A stretch of 64,000 bases of DNA from Caulobacteraceae bacterium (GTDB taxonomy: Bacteria > Pseudomonadota > Alphaproteobacteria > Caulobacterales > Caulobacteraceae). Shown one piece after another: positions 15,532 through 28,635 of the stretch. The translations under genes and the position numbers were made by a program. The notes beneath the pieces are model-generated. The model was not told the DNA's origin. It did no database searches and saw only the letters and a list, made by a program, of their open reading frames with translations. The stretch's first letter is position 1. Every line of letters starts with the position of its first letter. Where the stretch lies: NCBI GenBank assembly GCA_025352085.1, contig JANXUA010000125.1:1-64000 (forward strand). Reading direction: 5' to 3'.

Positions 15532-16503
15532 ATGTCGATGACGTCCGATCAGGCTGTCGAAGTGCTGCGCGCGGCGGGTGAGCCGACGCGTCTGCGCATA
15601 TTGGCCCTGCTCGCGCGCGAGGAGCTGGCGGTGCTGGAGCTGACCCGCATTCTGGGTCAAAGCCAGCCGCGCGTGTCGCGTCACCTCAAATTGCTGGCCG
15701 ACGCCGGTTTGGTGGAGCGGTTTCCCGACGGCGCCTGGGTGTTTTACCGTCTGGCCGGCGCCGGGCCGGCGCGGGCAGTGGTCGATCAAGCCCTGGCTCT
15801 GATCTCGCCCACCGACGCCACCTTGCTGCGCGACGCCGAACGGCTGGTCGGCGTCAGCGCCGAACGGGCCGGCGAGGCGGCGACCTATTTCGCCGACAAC
15901 GCCGAGCGCTGGGATGAAATTCGCTCGCTCTACACATCCGAAATCGCCGTCGAGGCGACGATTTTGGCGGCCATCGGCGATGGACCGATCGAGCGGCTGG
16001 TGGATCTGGGTTCGGGCACGGGGCGCATGCTCACCCTTCTGGGCGCGCGGGCGCGGCGCGCGGTCGGCCTGGACCTTTCGCGACAGATGCTGAATCTGGC
16101 GCGCGGCAATGTCGCCTCAGCCGGCCTTGCCGCCTGCGAGCTGCGGCACGGCAACATACTGGGCACCGGCCTGGCGGATGGCGAGGCCGATCTGGTCGTG
16201 GTGCATCAGGTGCTGCATTATCTGGGCGAGCCGGCGGCGGCGGTGGCCGAGGCGGCGCGACTGGTGGCGCCCGGCGGGCGGCTGCTGATCGTCGATTTCG
16301 CGCCGCACGGCCTGGAATTCCTGCGCACCGAGCATCAACATCGGCGCCTCGGCTTTTTTGACGATGAAATGGACCGCTGGCTTTCCGCAGCCGGCCTCAA
16401 CCCCACTCTTGCCGCCACCTTGCCGCCGCCGGCTTCCGGCGGCCTGACGGTCAAGATCTGGAGCGCGGCGCGCGGCGCCGATCGCATCCGGCGCATCGCA
16501 TGA
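15532..16503 (+). CDS. ArsR-family regulator fused to a SAM-dependent methyltransferase domain (SahR-like)
   Basis: 323 residues. The N-terminal ~90 residues are a winged helix (GEPTRLRILALLAREELAVL, QSQPRVSRHLKLL). Residues ~120-320 form a class I methyltransferase fold with VDLGSGTGRMLTLLG and VVHQVLHYLGEP. This architecture, upstream of methionine genes, matches SahR-type regulators, in which the methyltransferase fold senses S-adenosylhomocysteine. It lies first in a run with metF and metH, all with 4-nt overlaps, and has a palindrome at its promoter. No ribosome site precedes the ATG, so translation may be leaderless. Role by context. Confidence 0.85.
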   Translation: MSMTSDQAVEVLRAAGEPTRLRILALLAREELAVLELTRILGQSQPRVSRHLKLLADAGLVERFPDGAWVFYRLAGAGPARAVVDQALALISPTDATLLRDAERLVGVSAERAGEAATYFADNAERWDEIRSLYTSEIAVEATILAAIGDGPIERLVDLGSGTGRMLTLLGARARRAVGLDLSRQMLNLARGNVASAGLAACELRHGNILGTGLADGEADLVVVHQVLHYLGEPAAAVAEAARLVAPGGRLLIVDFAPHGLEFLRTEHQHRRLGFFDDEMDRWLSAAGLNPTLAATLPPPASGGLTVKIWSAARGADRIRRIA

Positions 16504-17423
16504 ACGCCCCCTTAACTCTCGCGCCCTCGGCGCTCGGACCGATCGCGCGCGCCGGGGGGCGCGATACCCGCCGACTGAAGGTTTCCTTCGAGTTTTCGCC
16601 GCCCAAGTCGCCGGAAGCCGAGGAAAACCTGTGGCTGGCGATCCGCCGTCTCGAGCCGCTGAACCCGGAGTTCGTCTCGGTTACTTACGGCGCGGGCGGA
16701 TCAACGCGCGAGCGGACGCACCGCACGGTGCTGCGCATGCTGAAGGAAACCACCCTTTCGCCCGCCGCGCACCTGACCTGTGTCGACGCCTCCCGCGCCG
16801 AGGTCGACGCGGTGGTCCAGGATTATTGGGACGCCGGCATCCGCCACATCGTCGCCCTGCGTGGCGATCCGCCCGGCCAGTTCGGCGGCGCCTATCAGCC
16901 GCGCGCGGACGGCTACGCCAACGCCACCGAGCTTGCCCGCGGCATCGCCAGGATCGCCCCGTTCGAGGTTTCCGTGGGTCTATACCCGCAGATTCACCCC
17001 GAAAGCCCATCGACGGCCCACGACATCGACGTCCTCAAGGCGAAGATCGATGCGGGCGCCACGCGGGCGATCACCCAGTTCTTCTTCGATATCGACGGCT
17101 TCCTGAAGTTCGTCGATCAGGTGCGCAAGGCCGGCGTCACCATCCCGATTTCGCCGGGAATCATGCCGGTCTCCAACTTCAAGGGCCTGCGAAAAATGGC
17201 CGAGGCCAGCCGCATTTCCGTGCCCGAATGGCTGGGCAATTTGTTCGATGGTCTCGAAGGCGACGCCGACACCCGGCGTCTGATCGCCTGCTCGGTGGCC
17301 GCCGAAATGTGCGCTCGCCTCGAGGAGGAGGGCTTTGACGATTTTCACTTCTACACGTTGAACCGGGCCGACCTGGTCTACGCCATCTGCCGGGTGCTGG
17401 GCGTGCGCGAGGCGGCGTCGTGA
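16500..17423 (+). CDS. metF: 5,10-methylenetetrahydrofolate reductase
   Basis: 307 residues, FAD-dependent TIM barrel. It reduces methylene-THF to methyl-THF, the methyl donor for methionine synthase encoded next. Signatures: [17 protein letters not shown] near the start, [20 protein letters not shown], and [14 protein letters not shown]. Start ATG overlaps the regulator's stop as ATGA, and its own stop overlaps the following gene in the same way, so translation is probably coupled through the four-gene operon. Confidence 0.95.
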   Translation: MNAPLTLAPSALGPIARAGGRDTRRLKVSFEFSPPKSPEAEENLWLAIRRLEPLNPEFVSVTYGAGGSTRERTHRTVLRMLKETTLSPAAHLTCVDASRAEVDAVVQDYWDAGIRHIVALRGDPPGQFGGAYQPRADGYANATELARGIARIAPFEVSVGLYPQIHPESPSTAHDIDVLKAKIDAGATRAITQFFFDIDGFLKFVDQVRKAGVTIPISPGIMPVSNFKGLRKMAEASRISVPEWLGNLFDGLEGDADTRRLIACSVAAEMCARLEEEGFDDFHFYTLNRADLVYAICRVLGVREAAS

Positions 17424-18480
17424 CCGGGCGAGTTGCGCGGATCGCCGCCCTGTACGCCGCCGCGCGCGAGCGCATACTGGTGCTTGACGGCTCATGGGGC
17501 GTGATGATCCAGGGCAAGCACCTGAGCGAAGCCGACTTTCGCGGCGAGCGGTTCGCCGGGCACGACGTTCCCCTGAAGGGCGACAACGATCTGTTGTGCC
17601 TGACCCGCCCCGACATCGTCACCGACTTGCACGACGCCTACTTTGCGGCCGGCGCGGACATTGCCGAGACCAACACCTTCAACGCCACCGCGATCAGCCA
17701 GTCCGACTATGGGTTGGAGGCCGCCGCGCCGGACATCAACACCGCCGCCGCCGCCCTGGCGCGGGAAAGCGCCGATCGCTGGACGGCGAAGACGCCGGAC
17801 AAGCCCCGCTTTGTCGCCGGCGCCATTGGCCCGTTGAGCCGCACCCTCTCGATGTCGTCCGACGTCAATGATCCGGGCGCCCGGCAGGTGACCTTTGACG
17901 CGGTCTACGACGCCTACCGCGATCAGGCCCGCGCCCTGCATCTGGGCGGCGTCGACCTCTTCCTCGTCGAAACCATCTTCGACACCCTCAACGCCAAGGC
18001 GGCGATCAAGGCGATTCTCGACCTTGAGGACGAGGGCCTGGAGCGCCTGCCGATGTGGATTTCCGGCACCATCACCGACAGGTCCGGGCGCACCCTGTCC
18101 GGCCAGACGGTCGAGGCGTTCTGGCATTCGATCCGCCACGCCCGCCCGTTCGCGGTCGGCTTCAACTGCGCGCTCGGCGCCGACCTGATGCGCCCGCACG
18201 TGGCGGAGCTGGCCCGCATCGCCGACACCCTGGTCGCCGCCTATCCCAACGCCGGCCTGCCCAACGCCTTTGGCGAGTACGATGAGGAAGCCCATCAGAC
18301 CGCCGCCCGCCTCGAAGAGTGGGCGCAAAGCGGTCTGGTCAACATCCTCGGCGGCTGCTGCGGCACGACACCCGACCACATCGCCGCCATCGCCAGAGCC
18401 GTCGCCGGCAAGACGCCGCGCATCGTCCCCTCGCGTCCGCCGGCCATGCGGCTTTCCGGCCTGGAAGCCTTCGAGCTGGC

Positions 18481-18484
<4 letters not shown>
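17420..18484 (+). CDS. metH: methionine synthase, homocysteine-binding subunit (split MetH, part 1)
   Basis: 354 residues corresponding to the first domain of cobalamin-dependent methionine synthase: [29 protein letters not shown], a Cys in GFNCALGAD and the Cys-Cys pair in [11 protein letters not shown] that complete the zinc site activating homocysteine. The polypeptide stops after this domain; the rest is encoded by the next frame, overlapping by 4 nt as ATGA. A split MetH is known in Caulobacter relatives, so this is not a frameshift error. Confidence 0.93.
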
Positions 18485-21114
<2,630 letters not shown>

Positions 21115-21126
21115 GGGCGGACTTCA

Positions 21127-21753
21127 TCACGTCGGCGGAGCGGTCGGCGTGGCTTCGGGCGGGGGAGCGGTCGGCGTCGTGTCCGTAGGCGCAGGCGCCG
21201 CGGGCGGCGCGACGGGGTCGGGCGTATTGTATTTCAGCGCCGCGCCGAGGACCGCGGCGTTGGCGGTCAAGTTGCGGGCGGTGGAGTCGCATTTGTCCGG
21301 CAGGCCCCAGGACAGCCAGGCGCGCGCGAGCTCGCGACTGGTCTTGGTCTCCGCGGGAGTCCAGATCGAGCGACCTTTCTTGACGGCGTCGACGCCGTGC
21401 GGGGCGATCGCGACGGGACTGGCCTTTTCGGCCGCCATGACGGCGCCGGACAGGACCTTCAGCTCCTTGCGGGCCGCCGCCATGTCCGAGGCGTAGGGTT
21501 CCTTTTCGTTGGGGACGGATGAACCCCACATGCGGTCGATATCGCGCAGGTCCGGTTTAACTTTCTGATAAACCACCAGATATTCATCCAGCGCGCCATA
21601 GCACCAGGCCGACAGCTCATAGTCGTTGGTCGGGGCGCCGGACGGCAGGGGTTCGCCCGGATCGCTCGCGGTGGAGGGCGCGGGCGGAGGGGTCTGCGCG
21701 CTGACGCCCCCGCTCAGCAGGGCGAGGGTCAGAGCGAGGTTCGTCGCCTTCAT
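21127..21753 (-). CDS. secreted protein of unknown function
   Basis: 208 residues from the ATG at 21753, preceded by AAGGACC. A signal peptide (KATNLALTLALLSGGVSAQ) leads into a Pro-rich linker, then a compact ~140-residue helical domain with two Cys (SAWCYGALDEYL and LPDKCDSTARN) and a Pro/Thr-rich C-terminal tail. The two cysteines may pair in the periplasm. No family recognised. It lies 32 nt after the 5-oxoprolinase stop on the same strand and converges with metH. Confidence 0.7.
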   Translation of the reverse strand: MKATNLALTLALLSGGVSAQTPPPAPSTASDPGEPLPSGAPTNDYELSAWCYGALDEYLVVYQKVKPDLRDIDRMWGSSVPNEKEPYASDMAAARKELKVLSGAVMAAEKASPVAIAPHGVDAVKKGRSIWTPAETKTSRELARAWLSWGLPDKCDSTARNLTANAAVLGAALKYNTPDPVAPPAAPAPTDTTPTAPPPEATPTAPPT

Positions 21754-21785
21754 GGAACGGTCCTTGTACGGTGAAACAGAGGGGG

Positions 21786-24700
21786 TCAACGGATTGGCGG
21801 GGTCCCGAAGCCGCCGCCGCCGGGTGTGTGAATTTCAATGGCGTCGCCAGCCTCGACGGTAACGGCGAAACAACCGGGGAGTTCCTTTACAGCCCCGTCG
21901 GCGCGGATCAACCACCCCGCGCCGCATTTTCCCGCGTCGCCGCCGGCCAGACCCTTTGGCGCGTGCGTGCGCCGGGTTGACAGCAGAGCCACCTGCAGAG
22001 GCGCCAGGAAGCGGATGCGCCGGACGATCCCGTCGCCGCCGACCTGAGCGCCCGCGCCGCCCGAGCCGCGCCGCACGGCGAAGCGCTCGACGCGCACGGG
22101 GAAACGCCGTTCGAGCACCTCCGGATCAGTCAGGCGCGAATTGGTCATGTGGGAGTGGACGGCGCTGGCGCCGGGAGCCCGGGCCGTCGCGCCGACGCCG
22201 CCGCACAGGGTTTCATAATACTGCGCCTCGTCATTGCCGAAGGTGAAGTTATTCATCGTGCCTTGTGAATGGGCCATGAACCCCAGCGCCTCATAGAGAG
22301 CGTCGACGATGTGCTGACTGGTTTCGACATTGCCCGCCACCACCGCGGCCGGCGACGCCGGGTTCAGCATGGATCCGGCGCGCACCAGAACCTTTAGCGG
22401 CGTCAGACAGCCGGCGTTGAGGGGGATATCGTCCTCCACCAAGGTGCGGAAAACATACAGGGCCGCGGCGTCAACGATGGCGGAGGGGGCGTTGAAGTTC
22501 GAGGTGAGCTGATCAGCGCTGCCACGAAAATCCAGCGTCGCCTCGCCGGCGTCGGCGTCGACGGCGATGTCGACGACGATTTCGCCGCAGCCATCCATGG
22601 CGACGCGCGCCGACCCGTTGCGCAAGGACCGCACCGCCCGGCGCACGCAGGCTTCGGCGTTGGCCTGGACGTGGCTCATATAGCGGGCCACTTCATTGGC
22701 GCCGCGCGTCTCGATCATGGCCAAGACGGCCGTCGCGCCGGCCTGACAGGCGGCGATCTGCGCCTTGAGGTCGCCAATATTGCGCCCGGGCGAACGGGCC
22801 GGCCAAGGCCCCGCGGTGAGGGCGGCGAGGGTCTCGGCCTCCAGGAAACGCCCCTGGCGCATGATCGGCAGGGTGTCGAGCATGACGCCTTCTTCGTCGA
22901 GGGTGGTCGAGAACGGCGGCATGGAGCTCGGCTGAATGCCGCCGACGTCGGCGTGATGGCCGCGCGCGGCGACGAAGAACTCCGGCGCGGCGGCGCCCTG
23001 GCCGAACACCGGCATGACCACGGTGATATCCGGCAAATGCGTGCCCCCGGCGTAGGGATTGTTCAGCGCAAAGGCGTCGCCGGGCTGCTGAACTGGGTGG
23101 CGCGCCGTCACCGCGCACACGCTCGCGCCCATCGAGCCCAGATGCACCGGCATGTGCGGGGCATTGGCGACCAGGCCGCCGGCCGCATCGAACAGGGCGC
23201 AGGAAAAATCCAGCCGCTCCTTGATATTCACCGACCGCGCCGTGCGCTCAAGGGCCGCTCCCATGGCTTCGGCCACGCCCATGAAACGGCGGTTGTAAAG
23301 CTCGAGGGTGACCGGATCGACCGTGGCGGCGTCGATCCGCCTTTGCGCCGACCCGGCGACCCGCCTGAGACGGATCATCCCACCCGCGCCCCCTTCCGCC
23401 CGCCAGCCCGCCGCCACCCAGATCTGGGTGTCGGCGCGCAGGATGAGGTGAGGCCCGATCTTTCCCTCCCCTTCATGGGGAGGGCGACTCGCGTAAGCGA
23501 GCGGGGTGGGGTCTTTGAGGTGGCGCGAACCCCACCCCGGACTTCGCTCCGCTTCGTCTCGTCCCTCCCCATAAAGGGGAGGGATAAAATCTTCCTCGCC
23601 TTCCAGCTCAACCGCGGCGACGATCACTTGACCGCCGTCTTCGATAAAGCCGAACAGGCGCTGATGTGCCGTCTCGAACGCCCGCCGAACGACGGATAGG
23701 GTTCCGAAATCGACGACGAGGTCGGTGTCGGATTCACCGTAGCGCAGGCGCAACCGCCGGCGGACAGCGCAGGCCGCCACGCCCTGATCGCGCAAGGCGT
23801 CGCGAACATCCCGCTCAAGTCGGTCGCCGAGCGCGCGAGCGGCGGCGAGACCATCCTCTCCCAGCGGCTGTTCGAGCCCTCCCTGCCGCACGACGCTCAT
23901 GCGCGCCTGGCCGATGCCCCAGGCCGACAACAGGCTGGCGTAGCGCGGACAGAGAATCTCATCGATCCCGAGCGCCTCGGCCACCTGACATGCCACCTGG
24001 CCGCCGGCCCCGCCGAAGGCGAGCAGGGCGTGATCGCGCGGGTCGAACCCGCGCTGCGTCGACAGACGGGCGATGGCGGCCGCCATCTGCTCGACGGCGA
24101 TGGCCAGAAAGCCTTCCGCGGCCGCTTCGGCGCTCGCGGCGCCCATGGCCGTCGCCAGCTCGGTCAGCCGCGCGCGGGCGTCCTCGACGTTAAGGGCCGA
24201 GCGCCCGTCAGGGCCGAACACCGCCGGAAATGCCGCCGGATCGATGCGGCCCAGGACCAGATTGGCGTCGGTGACCGTGGCCGGACCGCCCCGACCGTAG
24301 GCGGCCGGTCCGGGATCGGCGCCGGCGCTGGCCGGACCTACCCTGGCGCGCAGGCCGTCGAAGGCCAGGATCGAGCCGCCGCCGGCGGCGACGGTCTCGA
24401 TGTCAAGCATGGGCGCGCGCACCGGCGCGCCGGCGACCGTGGCGCCGGCCGTGCGCTCCAGGGCGCCGGCGAAACGGCACACGTCGGTTGAGGTGCCGCC
24501 CATGTCGAAGCCGAGCATGGGCCGCGCCGCGCCCGCCATGTCCGCCGTCCGCGCCACCCCGACCACGCCGCCGGCGGGACCGGACAAAATGGCGTCGCGG
24601 CCGCGGAAGGCCTCGGCCCGCGCCAGTCCGCCGCCGGAGGTCATGAAGAACAGGGGCGCCCCCGCCACCGCGCGAGCGACGCCCTGGACGTAGCGCCGGA

Positions 24701-25382
24701 CCACGGGGGTCAGATAGGCGTCAATGACCGTGGTCTGCGCGCGCGGGATGAAGCGAGGCAAGGGCGAGACTTCGGCGCCGCAAACCACGGTCCATTCGCG
24801 TCCCGCCTCGGCGCCGACGTCGCGGGCGATCTTGGCGGCGCGGCGCTCATGCGCGTCGTTGAGGTCGCTGTGCACGAAGGCGATGGCGACGCTTTCATAG
24901 TCTTCCGAGGCGGCCCGCTCGAGCGCGGCGCGCAGGGCGGCGTCATCGAGAACGCGAACCACTGTCCCGTCGGCGGCCATCCGCTCGTCCGCCTCGATCA
25001 CCCCGGCGTAGAGCGGCGCAGGCTTGACGATGTCGAGGGCGAACAAATGCGGCCGGGTCTGATCGCCGATCTCGAGCGCATCGGCGAAGCCGGCCGTGGT
25101 GACAAACAGGGTCCTGGCCCCGACGCGCTCCAGCAGGGCGTTGGTGGCTACGGTCGTGCCGATCTTGATCGCGGCCACCCGCGCCGCCGGAAAAGGCGCG
25201 TCCGCGGCGACTCCAAGCAGGCGACGCATGCCCTCAACGGCGGCGTCGGGATAGTCGCGCGACGCCGATGGCAGTTTGAGCGTGCTGAGAATGCCGTCCG
25301 GCGCGGCTCCGATCACATCGGTGAAGGTGCCGCCGCGATCAATCCAGAAGGACCAGAGGCCGGAGGCGTCGATATTGGCCAT
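21786..25382 (-). CDS. 5-oxoprolinase / hydantoinase, fused A and B subunits, with an in-frame repeat
   Basis: 1198 residues. The HyuA-like half (1 to ~595) has [20 protein letters not shown] and [11 protein letters not shown]. The HyuB-like half (~650 on) has [41 protein letters not shown] and ends [14 protein letters not shown]. Fused enzymes of this size open 5-oxoproline or hydantoins with ATP; exact substrate unproven. Residues ~600-640 are encoded by a 120-bp palindromic repeat (40 codons exactly), and the usual segment before GPALI-like sequence at the junction of the halves is not recognisable there. Activity may therefore be altered. ATG at 25382 preferred over the adjacent TTG. Confidence 0.88.
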   Translation of the reverse strand: MANIDASGLWSFWIDRGGTFTDVIGAAPDGILSTLKLPSASRDYPDAAVEGMRRLLGVAADAPFPAARVAAIKIGTTVATNALLERVGARTLFVTTAGFADALEIGDQTRPHLFALDIVKPAPLYAGVIEADERMAADGTVVRVLDDAALRAALERAASEDYESVAIAFVHSDLNDAHERRAAKIARDVGAEAGREWTVVCGAEVSPLPRFIPRAQTTVIDAYLTPVVRRYVQGVARAVAGAPLFFMTSGGGLARAEAFRGRDAILSGPAGGVVGVARTADMAGAARPMLGFDMGGTSTDVCRFAGALERTAGATVAGAPVRAPMLDIETVAAGGGSILAFDGLRARVGPASAGADPGPAAYGRGGPATVTDANLVLGRIDPAAFPAVFGPDGRSALNVEDARARLTELATAMGAASAEAAAEGFLAIAVEQMAAAIARLSTQRGFDPRDHALLAFGGAGGQVACQVAEALGIDEILCPRYASLLSAWGIGQARMSVVRQGGLEQPLGEDGLAAARALGDRLERDVRDALRDQGVAACAVRRRLRLRYGESDTDLVVDFGTLSVVRRAFETAHQRLFGFIEDGGQVIVAAVELEGEEDFIPPLYGEGRDEAERSPGWGSRHLKDPTPLAYASRPPHEGEGKIGPHLILRADTQIWVAAGWRAEGGAGGMIRLRRVAGSAQRRIDAATVDPVTLELYNRRFMGVAEAMGAALERTARSVNIKERLDFSCALFDAAGGLVANAPHMPVHLGSMGASVCAVTARHPVQQPGDAFALNNPYAGGTHLPDITVVMPVFGQGAAAPEFFVAARGHHADVGGIQPSSMPPFSTTLDEEGVMLDTLPIMRQGRFLEAETLAALTAGPWPARSPGRNIGDLKAQIAACQAGATAVLAMIETRGANEVARYMSHVQANAEACVRRAVRSLRNGSARVAMDGCGEIVVDIAVDADAGEATLDFRGSADQLTSNFNAPSAIVDAAALYVFRTLVEDDIPLNAGCLTPLKVLVRAGSMLNPASPAAVVAGNVETSQHIVDALYEALGFMAHSQGTMNNFTFGNDEAQYYETLCGGVGATARAPGASAVHSHMTNSRLTDPEVLERRFPVRVERFAVRRGSGGAGAQVGGDGIVRRIRFLAPLQVALLSTRRTHAPKGLAGGDAGKCGAGWLIRADGAVKELPGCFAVTVEAGDAIEIHTPGGGGFGTPPIR
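23464..23583. repeat. palindromic repeat family copy A, inside a coding region
   Basis: A 120-bp imperfect palindrome bounded by CCCTCCCC and GGGGAGGG, with inner arms GGGGTGGGG and CCCCACCCC. It belongs to the same family as the copies at 34383, 55103, 55784 and 62594, but its inner arms are in the opposite order to copy B. It lies fully inside the 5-oxoprolinase gene, is exactly 40 codons long and contains no stop in that frame. Confidence 0.9.
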
Positions 25383-25513
25383 CAAGAAAATGTCACCTGC
25401 GCCGCCCGCATCACAGAACCGCCCAAATTGAGTTGAATGATTGATTGACTCTCAAGTCTAGCGAGGGGGATTATCCCTCTTTCCGCCCGTGGGCGGAAGC
25501 ACAGGATACGATC

Positions 25514-25813
25514 ATGGATCGGTTCAATCAGGGTTATCCGGCGCCGCGCGGCGGTTTGGCGGTGCGGGCTCTGGCGTGGTGCGTCAGCGCGACGACCTGG
25601 ACTATCGCCACCGTGGTCGGCGGCTTGGTCGCCATCGTACTCGCCGCCGGCATGCTGGTGATGGCTGTGATGGCGACCTTGTTGATGCTGTTGGGCGCGA
25701 CGGCGGTCAAGGCGCGCCGCACCGCCCGCGCGCAGGGCGATCCGAACCTCATCGAAGCGCGCCATGTCGGCGGCCATTCGTGGGTGGCCTACGGCTGGGA
25801 CGGCTCGCGCTGA
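25514..25813 (+). CDS. small membrane protein of unknown function
   Basis: 99 residues from the ATG at 25514; the frame is open from 25445 but without a signal. The N-terminus MDRFNQGYPAPRGG is followed by a hydrophobic region (~18-62) able to form one or two helices, then a basic segment and a conserved-looking end HSWVAYGWD. No family recognised. It faces trmB tail to tail with a 7-nt gap. Confidence 0.6.
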   Translation: MDRFNQGYPAPRGGLAVRALAWCVSATTWTIATVVGGLVAIVLAAGMLVMAVMATLLMLLGATAVKARRTARAQGDPNLIEARHVGGHSWVAYGWDGSR

Positions 25814-25820
25814 GAGGGCG

Positions 25821-26432
25821 TCACGGGCGATCGTAAACCCGTTCAAACTCCAGCCACAGCGGCGCGCAATCGCCAAGACGTTTTTGTTCATAGCGCGTGG
25901 TGATGTGATCGGCCGGCGGAATGCGCCAGTCGTCGGCGGCCTCCGCTAACCACCGAAACGGACGGTCGTCCGCGGTGATCCGCAGAACCTGACTGGCGTA
26001 ATCGGCCCAGTCGGTGGCGAAACGCAGGCGCGCGCCCGGCTTCATCACCCGCGCCGCCTCGATCAGAAATTCGCGGTTGACCAGACGGCGTTTGGCGTGG
26101 CGTGCCTTGGGCCAGGGATCGGGGAACAGAATGAACAGCCGGTCGAGGCAGGTGTCCGGCAGCCACGCGATCAGATCGCGCGCGTCGCCGACATGCAGGC
26201 GCACATTGGTGAGGTTGGCCGCATCGATGTGGCGAACCGCGCTCGCCACGCCGTTGAGAAACGGCTCGACGCCAAGGATCAGCACGTCCGGGCGCCGCGT
26301 GGCCTGGGCGGCCATGTGCTCGCCGCCGCCAAAGCCGATCTCCAGCCAGATCTCGGTCGCATCGGGCATCAGCGCGCGCGGATCGAAGGCTGCGGTCGGC
26401 AGGCCGAGCGCCGGCAGCGCCGTTTCCATCAA
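25821..26432 (-). CDS. trmB: tRNA (guanine-46-N7)-methyltransferase TrmB
   Basis: The SAM-binding segment WLEIGFGGGEHM, the family motif FPDPWPKARHAKRRL and the C-terminal YEQKRL identify TrmB, which makes m7G46 in tRNA. The first canonical starts are TTG 26432 and ATG 26429, giving about 203 residues. However the frame remains open upstream and encodes RTFGRIKSRTLKPRQ, which is the family's conserved N-terminus. The only candidate start for the full protein is a CTG at 26537 overlapping the yceI stop as CTGA, giving 238 residues. The real start is therefore probably non-canonical. Confidence 0.9.
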   Translation of the reverse strand: MMETALPALGLPTAAFDPRALMPDATEIWLEIGFGGGEHMAAQATRRPDVLILGVEPFLNGVASAVRHIDAANLTNVRLHVGDARDLIAWLPDTCLDRLFILFPDPWPKARHAKRRLVNREFLIEAARVMKPGARLRFATDWADYASQVLRITADDRPFRWLAEAADDWRIPPADHITTRYEQKRLGDCAPLWLEFERVYDRP

Positions 26433-26533
26433 GGCCGCCTGACGCGGCTTGAGGGTGCGGGACTTGATCCGCCCGAAGGTGCGAACCGGGCGCGGCCCGC
26501 CCGGCGCGGTTAGCCTCGGCGGCGCGTCGGCGC

Positions 26534-27133
26534 TCAGGACGGCTTGCGGTTGAACGCCGCGCTGATGATCAAAGTCACGTCGTCGCCGATCGGGCCGACA
26601 TAAGTCTTCACGCCGAAGTCGCTGCGCTTGATGTGGCCGGTGGCTTCAAAGCCGGCGCTGTAGGTCTTCATCATTGGATTGTCGGCGGCCTTGTTGAGCG
26701 TGGCCTTGAGGGTCACCGGATGGGTGACGCCGTGCAGGGTGAGGTCGCCGGTGACGTCGGCGGTGGTCGGCCCGGTGGGCACGACCTTGGTCGAGTGGAA
26801 GGTCATGGTCGGATATTTGCCGGCGTCGAGCCATTGGGCGCCGGCAAGCTCCTCATTCAGCTTGGGGCTGGCGGTCATCACCGACGCCATCGGGACGCTG
26901 ATGTCGAGCTTGGAGTTGGCCGGGTGTTTGGCGTCGAGGGTGAGGCTGCCCGACGCACCCGGGAACTGGCCGTAATAGGTGGAAAAGCCCAGGTGCGAGA
27001 CGCCGAACAGAATTTCGGTGTGATCGGGCTCAACCACGTAGACGCCGGACGCATCGGCGACGGGCGCGGCCTGGGCGGCGGCGGCGATCAGAGCGCACGC
27101 GACGACGAGCGCCGTGGTGAGGGTCCGGGGCAT
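26534..27133 (-). CDS. YceI-like periplasmic lipid-binding protein
   Basis: 199 residues with a signal peptide (TALVVACALIAAAAQA) and a lipocalin-like YceI beta-barrel: FGVSHLGFSTYYGQF, LDISVPMASV, VTGDLTLHGVTHPV and KRSDFGV near the C-terminus. YceI proteins bind polyprenoid or other isoprenoid lipids in the periplasm; the ligand here is unknown. It is followed by trmB, whose coding frame runs into its stop. Confidence 0.92.
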   Translation of the reverse strand: MPRTLTTALVVACALIAAAAQAAPVADASGVYVVEPDHTEILFGVSHLGFSTYYGQFPGASGSLTLDAKHPANSKLDISVPMASVMTASPKLNEELAGAQWLDAGKYPTMTFHSTKVVPTGPTTADVTGDLTLHGVTHPVTLKATLNKAADNPMMKTYSAGFEATGHIKRSDFGVKTYVGPIGDDVTLIISAAFNRKPS

Positions 27134-27179
27134 GAGCGGTTCCTTATGCGGGATGAGCCGAGGCTATGTGGATATAGTC

Positions 27180-28415
27180 CTAAATCAGATCGCCGCCAGC
27201 GGCGGACGCGGTGGTGCCGTGCGCCTCATAGGCCTTGATGACGTTGCGACCGACGGTCCAGCGGTGGACTTCGTCGGGGCCGTCGACCAGGCGCTGGGAG
27301 CGAATGTGAGTGTACCAGGCGGCCAGCGGCGTATCGCGGCTGTAGCCCAGGGCGCCGTGCAGCTGGATGGCGGTGTCGACCACCTTGTGCACCATGTGGG
27401 CCAAGAAAACCTTGGCGATCGAGTTTTCCTGGCGAAGATCCAGACCCTTTTCGGCCTTGTAGGCGATGTGCAGCAGCATCAGCCGGGCCATGTAAAGCTC
27501 GCTGGCGCAATCGGCGAGCATCCACTGCACGCCCTGACGCTCCGAGAGCTTCTTGCCGAACGTCGAGCGGGTTGTGACATGGGCGGTGGCCATGTCCAGC
27601 GCCCGCTGGGCCATAGCGACATTGTGCATGCCGTGACGCAGACGCCCGTAAGCCAGGCGATGCTGGCCCATATTGAAACCGTTGCCCTCGCCGCCGAGCA
27701 GGTTTTCCGCCGGCACGACCAGGTTCTTGATGTCGATCTCCGAATGGCCGCCGCCCATGATGTGCGATAAGGGGCCTTCGACCGCCATGGTGGCGATGTC
27801 GCGCTTGATGATGTAGCCGGGGTTGGGCAGTTCGACGATGAAGGTCGAATAGCGCTGATGGCGCGGCGCGTCCGGGTCGGTCATGGCCATGACCACGGCC
27901 AGATCGGCGGCGCTGGCGGCGGACGAAAACCACTTCTCGCCGTTCAGCACATAGTTTTCATTGCCGTCCTTGACGGCGCGGGTCTGCATGCCGGTGGCGT
28001 CGGCGCCGGCGGCCTTTTCGGTCATCGAGTAACAGACCCGCTTGTCGCCGTTCAGCAGCGGCTTGAGGTATTTTTCTTTCTGGAAGTCGCTGCCGTGCGC
28101 CAGCAGGGTCAGCATGGTGGCGTCGTCCGGCCCCTGGCTGTTCATGGAAAGGGCGCCCAGGTGGCTCATGCCCAGCTCCATCTGGACCAGGGCGTTGGCC
28201 AGGGGACCCAGGCCCATGCCGCCGTGTTCCTTGGGGATGAACGGCAGCCACAGCCCTTGCGCGCGGGCCTTGGCGCGCAGTTCTTTCAGCAGGGGCTTGT
28301 AGTCGGCCCCTTCGTGCAGCCGTTTTTCGGCGGGGATGCATTCATCCTGCACCCACTGGCGCACTTTCTCGCGCACCGCCTTGGCCTCCGCCGGAATCTC
28401 GAAATCGATCGACAT
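27180..28415 (-). CDS. acyl-CoA dehydrogenase, ACAD10/11-like
   Basis: 411 residues, full flavin dehydrogenase fold. Motifs: CYSMTEKAAGADATGM and GEKWFSSAASAADLAVVM in the FAD-binding middle domain, RSTFGKKLSERQGVQWMLAD and the C-terminal RLVDGPDEVHRWTVGR. The position where many family members have the catalytic Glu (YEG) reads VDG, an Asp, as in the ACAD10/11 branch. Those eukaryotic proteins carry a fused kinase domain; an unfused APH-like kinase is encoded at 55940. Substrate is not determined. Confidence 0.9.
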   Translation of the reverse strand: MSIDFEIPAEAKAVREKVRQWVQDECIPAEKRLHEGADYKPLLKELRAKARAQGLWLPFIPKEHGGMGLGPLANALVQMELGMSHLGALSMNSQGPDDATMLTLLAHGSDFQKEKYLKPLLNGDKRVCYSMTEKAAGADATGMQTRAVKDGNENYVLNGEKWFSSAASAADLAVVMAMTDPDAPRHQRYSTFIVELPNPGYIIKRDIATMAVEGPLSHIMGGGHSEIDIKNLVVPAENLLGGEGNGFNMGQHRLAYGRLRHGMHNVAMAQRALDMATAHVTTRSTFGKKLSERQGVQWMLADCASELYMARLMLLHIAYKAEKGLDLRQENSIAKVFLAHMVHKVVDTAIQLHGALGYSRDTPLAAWYTHIRSQRLVDGPDEVHRWTVGRNVIKAYEAHGTTASAAGGDLI

Positions 28416-28635
28416 TGGTGGCTCCTCGTGTGTTCCTGGCTTAGCGTTTCGCGGCGACTATGCGTCGTCCGGGACCGATATCACAACCCTAATCCCCATG
28501 GCGGGGCGGGAGGAAGAAGGACGTCTCAACTGGCGCCGCCGCCCATCCCCCTGAGATGACGTATCATGGCGCGGGGAATGGATGCGCCGGGTTTAATTTC
28601 TTCCGGCAAGATACGGCCTAAGACGAGGCAAAATC

